This document shows, piece after piece, positions 7,297 through 13,727 of a stretch of DNA of 21,789 bases. The notes below the pieces were generated by a model that saw nothing but the letters and a program-made list of their open reading frames with translations, had not been told where the DNA came from and did no database searches. The position numbers were made by a program, and so were the translations under genes. The stretch lies in NCBI GenBank assembly GCA_003561495.1, contig PWWM01000069.1, positions 1 through 21,789 of the forward strand, in the 5' to 3' direction. Each line of letters begins with the position of its first letter. Position 1 is the stretch's first letter. This DNA is from Gammaproteobacteria bacterium. Its GTDB lineage: Bacteria > Pseudomonadota > Gammaproteobacteria > Xanthomonadales > Wenzhouxiangellaceae.

Positions 7297-8715
7297 TTAC
7301 TCGGCGGTTTCACCGAGCACTTCGCGGCATTCTTCGGAAAGCTCGCGCCCGGCGATCTGCATGGCTCGGCAGGACTGCAGGAAACGCTCACGCGCCGCTT
7401 CTTCGAGCCGCTCACTCTGCTCCTGCTCGAGCAAGGCCTGACGGGTTTCAGTTTCATTGATGGCGCGAATGTAACCACGCCATTCGCGTGCCTGACCACG
7501 CGTGGCGGCATACCGCTCAGCCTGGCTGAAGGCACGATCCGCCGCTTGCCGCTGCGCCCGATCGCCGGGTCCGGCCTGGTTGAACCTTGCCGTGCCCAGC
7601 AGGACCCAGGTTTCAGCCAGCCGGGAATCGGAAAGCTCTCCCTTGTCGATGGCGTCTTGAAACGCTGCTTCCGCCTCTTCATTGCGCTCATCGGCCAACA
7701 GTGCCTGACCCAGACGGAACGACAGTTCACCGGTGTCGGCCAATTGGGCGGCTTCTGTCAGTACCGGGATTGCCTTGCGATGCTCACGCGCCTGACTCCA
7801 CAGCTGGGAGAGCAACTCCAGGTTCTCGACATCACGTTCGAGGCGACCGCGCTCGATCTCTTCCTCGATCAGCTTGGCGCCGCGGTGCGGATTGTTGAAG
7901 CTTGAATAATACTGGGCCAGCAATCGGAGATCTGACGATGAATCGATCAAGCCGGCCAGATAGGCCGATTCGAGAACACCAAAGGACTCCATCTGCATGT
8001 CCTGCTCAAGATACAACGCGGACAGTTGACGCCAGTAAGACAGCTCGTCGGGCCACAGGGTTACCATTTCCTTCAGCAACTCGATCCGATCCGATACCCT
8101 GCCCAGCTCGCTGAACAGGACGTTTTTCAAATCGTAATAACGTCGTTCCGGTTCCCGAGACAGTTCAATGGCCAGACCAATCGGTTCCAGGGCCTCCTGG
8201 AACTGGTCCAGTTGGTAGTGAGCAGCCCCGAGCATGAAATACGTATTGTGGGTTGCTTCGGCATCGTCTTCCTCGAGCCAGCGATTGAAGAACTCGATGG
8301 ACTCTTCATATTGCTCGGTCACGAAGTACAACTGGGCCAGGTTGTAGCGCAGACGCGATTGTTGCTCGGATGGCAACGCACGCAACTCAAGCGCTTCGAG
8401 AAAATCTCTCATTCCCGATTCCATGTCTTCGAGATTGATATGAGCGGAACCGCGAATCTGCAGCACCGAGGCCCGATCAAAATCGGTCATTTGACCGCCT
8501 CGCCTCGACATCAGCTGATTGAGCTTTTCCAGGGAGGCCGCATCCTCGCCGTCCTCCAGCAACTCGAAGGCTTCCAGCAGATCACGCGCCACATTCGGAG
8601 TCAGCGTCTTGGCTTCGCCATCGTCATCATCCGCCCATGCCGTCGCCAGGCCCAGACAGCCCACCAGAAGAATCAACAAGACGAACAGTCGTTTTGCCCG
8701 AGACATCACAAGCAT
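7297..8715 (-). CDS. periplasmic TPR protein of the TonB2 operon
   Basis: Predicted exported tetratricopeptide-repeat protein of 472 residues. A signal sequence (RAKRLFVLLILLVGCLGLATAWA) is followed by an acidic stretch and then helical repeats over most of the length, including LRYNLAQLYFVTEQYEESIEFFNRWLEE, TYFMLGAAHYQLDQFQEAL and LSFRLGQALLADERNEEAEAAFQDAI. The C-terminus is a charged helix. A TPR protein is a regular last member of Vibrio/Shewanella-type TonB2 operons, where it is thought to assist the TonB complex; its exact partner here is unknown. The ATG at 8715 overlaps the tonB stop (TGATG) and has GGAGGAG just upstream, so translation is likely coupled. The upstream GTG and the ATG at 8706 are less likely starts. 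Confidence 0.85.
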   Translation of the reverse strand: MLVMSRAKRLFVLLILLVGCLGLATAWADDDDGEAKTLTPNVARDLLEAFELLEDGEDAASLEKLNQLMSRRGGQMTDFDRASVLQIRGSAHINLEDMESGMRDFLEALELRALPSEQQSRLRYNLAQLYFVTEQYEESIEFFNRWLEEDDAEATHNTYFMLGAAHYQLDQFQEALEPIGLAIELSREPERRYYDLKNVLFSELGRVSDRIELLKEMVTLWPDELSYWRQLSALYLEQDMQMESFGVLESAYLAGLIDSSSDLRLLAQYYSSFNNPHRGAKLIEEEIERGRLERDVENLELLSQLWSQAREHRKAIPVLTEAAQLADTGELSFRLGQALLADERNEEAEAAFQDAIDKGELSDSRLAETWVLLGTARFNQAGPGDRAQRQAADRAFSQAERYAATRGQAREWRGYIRAINETETRQALLEQEQSERLEEAARERFLQSCRAMQIAGRELSEECREVLGETAE

Positions 8716-9317
8716 CACTCCTCCAGTCCGAAATCAATAGCGGTGCGAACGCCGAAGCGCGGCTGCGCGACCTCATCCACGATACGCGGCTGATATCTCC
8801 AGCGCTCGACCGCGCGCACGGCGGCCCGATTGAAACACGAGTTGGTCGAATCCACCACACGTGGATTGATCACCGTGCCTTCAGGACTGACATCAAACTC
8901 CACGACGACGGTTTCCAGGGCTCGCGCCGTACGCTGACACTGGCCCGGGTACTGCGGCGGAACCCGGACCAGGGGCTGGGCATCGCGGTCCGGATTGAAG
9001 CCGGTTCCAATGTCCAGGTCGGTGCCGCGCAAGTCGGGCATTTCACCCATTGTCACCGCCATACTGGGCCGGAAGGTCGGGTCACTGACCATGGGCGGCG
9101 GCGGCGGTGGTTGGTCGAGCACCGGGCGCTGGAAATCCTCCGGTCGGCGATCGGTACGATCCTCGATCTGGCGCGTGACATTGATCTGGACACTTTGGTC
9201 TTCGTCCAGTTGCACATCCTGCTGATGGGAGATCACGGTGGCCAGCAACAGAAAGATCAGCAAGGTCACCACGATCGCGCCCGGAAGGCCGGTTGCCAAT
9301 CTGAGAAATGTATTCAT
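8715..9317 (-). CDS. tonB2: energy transducer TonB (TonB2 type)
   Basis: TonB protein of 200 residues, which carries energy from the ExbB/ExbD motor to outer-membrane receptors. It has a single N-terminal membrane anchor (about 11-29, LPGAIVVTLLIFLLLATVI). The proline-rich part is very short (six prolines, about 70-75). The C-terminal TonB domain (about 115-198) carries VPPQYP, VVVEFDVSPEGTVINPRVVDS and the conserved AVERWRYQP. The short spacer is typical of TonB2, which in Vibrio relies on TtpC. Two cysteines (127 and 161) could form a disulfide, as reported in some TonB2-like domains (inference). The start overlaps the exbD stop by ATGA. Five genes of its complex lie directly upstream and a receptor gene farther upstream. 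Confidence 0.93.
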   Translation of the reverse strand: MNTFLRLATGLPGAIVVTLLIFLLLATVISHQQDVQLDEDQSVQINVTRQIEDRTDRRPEDFQRPVLDQPPPPPPMVSDPTFRPSMAVTMGEMPDLRGTDLDIGTGFNPDRDAQPLVRVPPQYPGQCQRTARALETVVVEFDVSPEGTVINPRVVDSTNSCFNRAAVRAVERWRYQPRIVDEVAQPRFGVRTAIDFGLEE

Positions 9318-9718
9318 AAATGCCTCGTCGATACCGCCACGGTTTCCTGAACGCCGGCATCTCTGATCTGGTGCAGGACTTCAACCAGGTACTCGCTATG
9401 CGCCCGGCCATCCGCCTGAATCACGGCACTGCCGCGGGGATTCTCTCGGCGGAGTCGCTCGACTGCGACACGCACGCCCTCAAGAGGCGTCTCTTCGCGA
9501 TTGATCCAGATCCGGTTGTCCGAATCGATGGCCACCAGGATCGAGACCAGTCGTTGCTCTTCTGCACTGTCGGCGTCCGGACGATCGACCGTCACGCCCG
9601 GCTCCTTGATGAAGGTGGCAGTCACAATGAAGAAAATCAGCATGATGAAGACAATATCAAGCAACGGCGTCACATTGACATCGTCCTCTTCTTCGCCTGT
9701 CCTGCGTCGTCTAATCAT
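9314..9718 (-). CDS. exbD2: biopolymer transport protein ExbD (second, free-standing copy)
   Basis: ExbD protein of 134 residues, the normal size. A short basic/acidic cytoplasmic N-terminus is followed by one membrane helix with NVTPLLDIVFIMLIFFIVTATF, where the Asp of PLLD is the conserved proton-relay residue. The periplasmic domain contains RRENPRGSAVIQADGRAHSEYLVEVL, typical of the family. The gene lies 16 bases after the ExbB-ExbD fusion and overlaps tonB2 by 4 bases. It is the second ExbD domain in the operon and clearly differs from the fused one. Xanthomonas also has two exbD genes in its tonB locus, so a second ExbD has a precedent. Confidence 0.93.
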   Translation of the reverse strand: MIRRRRTGEEEDDVNVTPLLDIVFIMLIFFIVTATFIKEPGVTVDRPDADSAEEQRLVSILVAIDSDNRIWINREETPLEGVRVAVERLRRENPRGSAVIQADGRAHSEYLVEVLHQIRDAGVQETVAVSTRHL

Positions 9719-9734
9719 GAAAAATCAATAGCCT

Positions 9735-10694
9735 CTAACGTTGCTGAATGGCCACTGCGGGGTCCACACCGGCCATACGTGTTTGATCCAGAACCAGCAC
9801 GGTAGTTTCAACTTGAGCATCCGGCGCTGCATTCAGCAACACCACACCGCGCGGATTCTCCGCCGTGAAGGCCTCAACGATGGGCGTCACGGAGCGCGGA
9901 TCAACCATGCGCACCGCATCGACCATCACGAACCCGTCATTGCGTACCGTCAGCATCAACGTGGGCGGCGGGCGAGTCTGGTCTTCGGGTGGGTCATCCT
10001 GGGGTGAGGTGAGCCCGATTCCGACCTCGTCAAGGAATGTTGCCGTCACGATGAAAAAGATCAGCAGAATGAACACAATGTCCAGCAGCGGCGTGATGTT
10101 GACCTCGGCCGAATCCATCGCGGAATCGGTCAGACGCCGGTGCGAGCCATAGCCCATCCCGGATTCGACCTCAAGATCGTGGGAGAGCTGGGCCACCGAG
10201 CGAGTATGTTTGCGTTCCAGGTAATTGATCGCGAGCACACCCGTCAGCGACACGGCCAGTCCCGTCATGGTTGGAATGGTCGCCCGGGATATTCCGGAGG
10301 CCATCAGGCGGGCGTTGGATGCACCGGTGTCCACGATGACCTGAAACACCTCGATCATCCCCGTAACCGTGCCGAGAAGGCCCAGCAACGGGGTGATCAG
10401 GACCAGCGCCTTGATGATACCCAAATTACGCTGGTTTTCCACGCGCATCTCCGAGATCAGCCGCTCACGGTAGGCGTAGGCCTCCCAGGTGCTGCGATCA
10501 TCCCGGCGATCCCAGGATTCATTCTTGCTCCGGTACAGTTTGCGATGAGTAAACGTGAAGTAGAGAATCCGTTCGCTGATCAGCAGCCACATCAGGAACG
10601 TGCTGCAAAGTAGCGCGATGACCACGGGACCACCGGCATTGATGTAATTGCCTAGGGCATCAATGACATTGGCTGGTATGAAAAAATCTGGCAC
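9735..10694 (-). CDS. exbB2-exbD1: ExbB-ExbD fusion protein of the TonB2 complex
   Basis: One open frame of 319 residues joins a whole ExbB to a whole ExbD. Residues 1-180 are ExbB2-like, with three membrane helices and the conserved LVLITPLLGLLGTVTGM and ATIPTMTGLAVSLTGVLA. Residues 193-319 are ExbD-like, beginning MDSAEVNITPLLDIVFILLIFF (conserved Asp205) and ending in the periplasmic domain with ENPRGVVLLNAAPDAQVETTVLVLDQ. The ExbB C-terminus and the ExbD N-terminus are both cytoplasmic, so the join is possible in the membrane. The linker is only about 10 residues (GYGSHRRLTDSA). The start is GTG at 10694, with AGGA 9 bases before it. Met193 (10118) could be an internal start but has no clear Shine-Dalgarno. 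A TGA in another frame near the join means a frameshift or sequencing error cannot be excluded. Confidence 0.85.
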   Translation of the reverse strand: MPDFFIPANVIDALGNYINAGGPVVIALLCSTFLMWLLISERILYFTFTHRKLYRSKNESWDRRDDRSTWEAYAYRERLISEMRVENQRNLGIIKALVLITPLLGLLGTVTGMIEVFQVIVDTGASNARLMASGISRATIPTMTGLAVSLTGVLAINYLERKHTRSVAQLSHDLEVESGMGYGSHRRLTDSAMDSAEVNITPLLDIVFILLIFFIVTATFLDEVGIGLTSPQDDPPEDQTRPPPTLMLTVRNDGFVMVDAVRMVDPRSVTPIVEAFTAENPRGVVLLNAAPDAQVETTVLVLDQTRMAGVDPAVAIQQR

Positions 10695-10723
10695 TGGACT
10701 TATTCCTCAGTGGTGCGATTGCA

Positions 10724-12145
10724 TCAGCGGTTCTGGTCTTCCGGTTCGGCGACCAGGCTGACCGACTGCTGTTCCAGCACCTGCCCGAGTCGTCGCGCCG
10801 TTCCCGATGCAAAGGCATGCAGCAACAACAGCGGAATGGCGGCAATCAGTCCCAGAACGGTCGTCACCAGGGCTTGCGAAATACCGCCGGCCATGAGCCT
10901 CGGATCACCGGTACCAAACAAGGTGATCGCATGGAAGGTCACGATCATCCCGATCACGGTTCCGAGCAGCCCCATCAACGGCGCAACGGCCGCCAGCACC
11001 TTGACGATGTTGAGGCCACTTTCGAGTTTGGGAAGCTCCCTGAGCACGGCATCATCCAGACGCATCTGCAGGGTTTCAAGATCCTCGCTCCGGTTTTCCT
11101 CGTAAGCCATCATGATTCGGCCCAGCGGATTGTTGCTTGACGGCGTCGACGAACGCATCTGCCTGCGCACCTTCATCGAGGTCAGCGTCAGCATCAGCCA
11201 GCGATAAAGGGCCACCAGAATACCGAAGGATGCGACAACGATGATTGCATAACCAATGCCTCGGCCCTGGGCAATGCGTTCCTGCAGGTTCGGGGTTTCG
11301 ACCACCATGCCGAGCAAGGTGCCCAGCGACGGGTCGATCAGGCCACGCGTGACGCCCGGACCCTCAAAGTTGTAAACACTTCGCGCGGCGCGAACCGCGC
11401 CGCCACCGGGCTGGCGGACGAGATAACGCAAGGTACCGTCACGATCAACCAGGAAACCCTGATCGGTGAAAGCGGTGAAGGGGCCGATGCGCACGACGCT
11501 TTCACGAACGGACTGGTTGTCGCCACGGATGACGGGGGCTTCAAACCGAACCACCTTGCCCTGTTCACCGGCCTCCTGCAGCATGGTAAACCACAGGTAT
11601 TCCAGTTCTTCAATGGTCGGCAGTGAGGCGGACCGGGCCATGCGCGACAGATCGTCGCCGCGGCCCGGGAGCTGGGTGGAGATCAGTGAGTCAGCCAGGT
11701 TTTCGTTGAGATCTGCAGCCGCAGCGCGGGCAACCCCGAACAGCTCGCCGAACTCACCCTGGCGCTCGGCCAGGGTCGCGCGCAGCTCTTCGAGTTCGCG
11801 ATCGAGCTGGTTGCGAAGACTTTCCAGACGACTGGCTTCCTGCTCGGCCTCGGTCACCTGGCGGCGCAGACGGCGCAGCTCTTCTTCCTGGGTGGCCTGC
11901 TCGCGCCGGAAACGCTCTTCACGCTCCTGATTTTGCCGCGTCACTTCACGGCGCTCGCTCTGCATCGCTTGCAGGACTTCTTCAATGGTCTGCGGCTGGG
12001 CGCTGGCAAAGCTGTTCGGCGCCAGGCCGACAATGGCCAGACCGGCGATCAGCACGGCAATCACGAGACCGCGAATATGCTTGTTCATCATGGACAACCT
12101 GGTCTTGTTCGTTTCGGAAGTACGTTGGATTTCTTGCATGGACAT
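10724..12145 (-). CDS. ttpC: TtpC-like MotA/TolQ/ExbB protein with periplasmic coiled coil
   Basis: TtpC is the extra ExbB-like component of TonB2 systems, needed in Vibrio for TonB2-dependent uptake. The protein has about 473 residues, close to the Vibrio size. It contains a signal/anchor (RGLVIAVLIAGLAIVGLAPNSFASA), a charged coiled coil (about 52-150), a periplasmic domain (about 175-290), a membrane helix (297-317) and a C-terminal ExbB domain with VAPLMGLLGTVIGMIVTF and ALVTTVLGLIAAIPLLLLHAF. The ATG at 12145 follows the DUF3450 stop with GAGGCGGGG upstream. The tandem ATGs at 12091 and 12088 would give a more compact signal peptide and are a real alternative. The fusion gene follows after 29 bases. 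Confidence 0.9.
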   Translation of the reverse strand: MSMQEIQRTSETNKTRLSMMNKHIRGLVIAVLIAGLAIVGLAPNSFASAQPQTIEEVLQAMQSERREVTRQNQEREERFRREQATQEEELRRLRRQVTEAEQEASRLESLRNQLDRELEELRATLAERQGEFGELFGVARAAAADLNENLADSLISTQLPGRGDDLSRMARSASLPTIEELEYLWFTMLQEAGEQGKVVRFEAPVIRGDNQSVRESVVRIGPFTAFTDQGFLVDRDGTLRYLVRQPGGGAVRAARSVYNFEGPGVTRGLIDPSLGTLLGMVVETPNLQERIAQGRGIGYAIIVVASFGILVALYRWLMLTLTSMKVRRQMRSSTPSSNNPLGRIMMAYEENRSEDLETLQMRLDDAVLRELPKLESGLNIVKVLAAVAPLMGLLGTVIGMIVTFHAITLFGTGDPRLMAGGISQALVTTVLGLIAAIPLLLLHAFASGTARRLGQVLEQQSVSLVAEPEDQNR

Positions 12146-12158
12146 GATCAACCCCGCC

Positions 12159-12953
12159 TCAGTTAGCCGACTGCGGTGCAGTCACCGGAACGAACATCAG
12201 GTCCGGCGGAATCTGCTCTCGCGCGATGCGCGAACCGGTCTTGACGTAAGGAAGGAAAGACATATCCAGATCCGTCCACTGACCCCGGTCGGTGTCAAAG
12301 CGCTTGAGCACCCGGTCATCGTCCGTGCGGAAGATCAGGGCCACCCGGCCAATACGCAGAAAGTCGACGTTTTCGTACATACGGCCATCGACCTCGATGT
12401 TGTCCCGGTAGGACTCGATCGTCCGGCCATATTCGTTCTCGATCTGGTAGGCCTCGACCACCAGGCGGTAGCGCTCTGCCGGCGAGCGAGCCGGATCATC
12501 CATGATGCCTCGCAAACGCTCTACCCGAGAGCGGCGTTCTTCGAGCAGAAACGGCATATCAGCTTCGATCAGGTCCGCGAGTGCCTCGACCATGTCTTCC
12601 ATCAGCGGCTGGACGGCGCGCTGCAGGCTCGCGATGTTTTCGATATCGCGCTCCAGGGAGGCGATCTCCTCACGCTGCGAATCGACCTGGCGCTGCTGGG
12701 AGGCGTTGTAACGCTCCAGTTGTTCGAGCTGCTTGAGGTTGGCGCGGTAATCGCTGAGCAGGTTCTGCGTACGCGAATCCAGCTCATCAATGCGATCCTG
12801 CGACCGGCTGGTGTCCTCCACCGCGGCACGGCTGGTGTCGAGGACCGGCTCCACCTGCTGGGCATGGACATGAAGCCCCATGGCGAGTACTCCGAGGCCG
12901 GCGATCAGGCAGCCGACCAGGCCGAAAGTCTGTCGTTTCATTAGATTCATCAT
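12159..12953 (-). CDS. DUF3450 family protein, first gene of the TonB2 operon
   Basis: Exported protein of up to 264 residues. A signal peptide (KRQTFGLVGCLIAGLGVLAMGLHVHAQQ) is followed by a long coiled coil (about 45-110) with ERYNASQQRQVDSQREEIASLERDIENI. The globular part contains MEDMVEALADLIEADMPFLLEERRSRVERLR and ends with YVKTGSRIAREQIPPDLMFVPV, characteristic of DUF3450. The family regularly heads TonB2/TtpC operons in gammaproteobacteria. Its molecular role is not established; a periplasmic support for TtpC or TonB is a reasonable inference. Three in-frame ATGs (12953, 12950, 12941) are possible starts. The one at 12941 gives the shortest signal peptide and has AGGA about 11 bases upstream. 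Confidence 0.87.
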   Translation of the reverse strand: MMNLMKRQTFGLVGCLIAGLGVLAMGLHVHAQQVEPVLDTSRAAVEDTSRSQDRIDELDSRTQNLLSDYRANLKQLEQLERYNASQQRQVDSQREEIASLERDIENIASLQRAVQPLMEDMVEALADLIEADMPFLLEERRSRVERLRGIMDDPARSPAERYRLVVEAYQIENEYGRTIESYRDNIEVDGRMYENVDFLRIGRVALIFRTDDDRVLKRFDTDRGQWTDLDMSFLPYVKTGSRIAREQIPPDLMFVPVTAPQSAN

Positions 12954-12979
12954 CCTGAGAAAAAAGTCGTGTCGATCAG

Positions 12980-13020
12980 TTGAGTCGAAGCATCCTATCT
13001 GAACAGGCCAGCAGACTCAA
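12980..13020 (-). promoter_or_regulatory. inverted repeat in the 5' leader of the TonB2 operon
   Basis: TTGAGTC at 12980-12986 and GACTCAA at 13014-13020 form a perfect 7-bp inverted repeat with a 27-base spacer. It lies between the candidate promoter and the DUF3450 start, so it would be in the leader RNA as a stem, or on DNA as an operator downstream of the start site. Confidence 0.35.
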
Positions 13021-13065
13021 GCGTCACAGTGTAATCAGCCTGCAATGCGGAACGCAAGAGGCTTC

Positions 13066-13094
13066 TTTATATCATGGGTGCCCGATACGAGCAA
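13066..13094 (-). promoter_or_regulatory. candidate sigma70 promoter of the TonB2 operon
   Basis: On the minus strand TTGCTC (13089-13094) and TATAAA (13066-13071) are separated by exactly 17 bases. The -10 matches five of six consensus bases, the -35 three of six. It would give a leader of about 105 bases before DUF3450. It is the best match in the gene-free region upstream of the operon. Confidence 0.5.
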
Positions 13095-13260
13095 AAACCG
13101 GACCGGGCGATCAATAATGGGCAAGGCAAGGATTCCAGCCCTTGGCCAGGGACAGCGCAGAAATCAAGACCCGAATGCTCTGGGCTGATTAGCAGGAAGT
13201 CAAAGCTGCAAGTCGGGAAGAAAAAAGTCGATTCGGATCTGATCGAGGTCGGATCAGCGC

Positions 13261-13578
13261 TTACCTGAACCAGGGGTCCAACACGTACAAGGCCTCGGCC
13301 ACGTTGCCCTTGCCGGTGCTTTCGATCTCCTGACGACTATAAGTCCGCAACATGATATGTCCGGTTTCCGGTCGACCGGTTTCCGGATCCACCGGACGCT
13401 GAATACGGCTGCCGGTCACAGTGACAAAGCGGGGCTCATCAGTGTCAGTTTCGAGCTGATTCGTGCCGGCCGGCGGCGCAAGGGCGTGATTCGACTGTGG
13501 GGTCGTGGCGCACGCCATCAACAATCCGGAAGCCAGGACTGCCAACGCGAACTTGCTGAATTGGGTGGAGCTATTCAT
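13261..13578 (-). CDS. small lipoprotein carrying a TonB-receptor plug-like segment
   Basis: Predicted lipoprotein of 105 residues. The signal ends in the lipobox LLMAC (Cys23) with Ala at +2, which by the Lol rule favours the outer membrane. After a Pro/Thr/Asp-rich linker, residues 51-102 resemble the start of a TonB-dependent receptor plug: FVTVTGSRIQR, then YSRQEIESTGKGNVAEALYVLD. The neighbouring receptor has ITVTGTRIQR and NVASALNQLP in the same order. There is no barrel; the frame ends with TAA after LDPWFR. The ATG at 13578 has GAGGA 7 bases upstream and is preferred over the GTG at 13593. It lies between the receptor and the TonB2 operon, same strand. It may be a TonB- or receptor-interacting accessory protein, or a remnant that kept its signal. 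I do not recognise a named family. Confidence 0.75.
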   Translation of the reverse strand: MNSSTQFSKFALAVLASGLLMACATTPQSNHALAPPAGTNQLETDTDEPRFVTVTGSRIQRPVDPETGRPETGHIMLRTYSRQEIESTGKGNVAEALYVLDPWFR

Positions 13579-13668
13579 CACAGATCCTCGCACTTGTACC
13601 TATCGGAAAATTGGACCGCTGCGATTCAAGCGGGTTCAATCGGAGCAAAACCCTTCAATTTCCCCAAG

Positions 13669-13699
13669 AAAAAACCCGCTGCAGGGCAGCGGGTTTTTT
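13669..13699 (-). terminator. Rho-independent terminator after the TonB-dependent receptor gene
   Basis: CCCGCTGC (13675-13682) and GCAGCGGG (13686-13693) form a perfect 8-bp GC-rich stem with a 3-base loop. It is flanked by six A (13669-13674) and six T (13694-13699), so it can work on either strand. It lies 28 bases past the receptor stop codon and about 90 bases before the lipoprotein start, so it separates those two same-strand genes. Confidence 0.9.
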
Positions 13700-13727
13700 C
13701 GTTGACTACGAGTGTCTTGAGACCCGA

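Larger units (their letters stand above)
12954..13260. other. 307-bp gene-free leader region of the TonB2 operon
   Basis: No credible gene is seen here. The region holds a candidate minus-strand promoter (13066-13094), a leader inverted repeat (12980-13020) and, next to the lipoprotein stop codon, a weak inverted repeat (13228-13232 with 13242-13246) followed on the minus strand by six T at 13221-13226. That last element may be a poor terminator for the lipoprotein gene. Nothing else was recognised between 13095 and 13220. Confidence 0.6.

Noticed and set aside
9090..9115. GGC-rich simple repeat
   Set aside because: It is the polyproline codon run within tonB2, normal for this protein, and not an independent repeat element.
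13095..13260. Small plus-strand frame (13074-13268) in the gene-free region
   Set aside because: It has no ribosome-binding site, no recognisable domain and poor composition, and it overlaps the candidate promoter.
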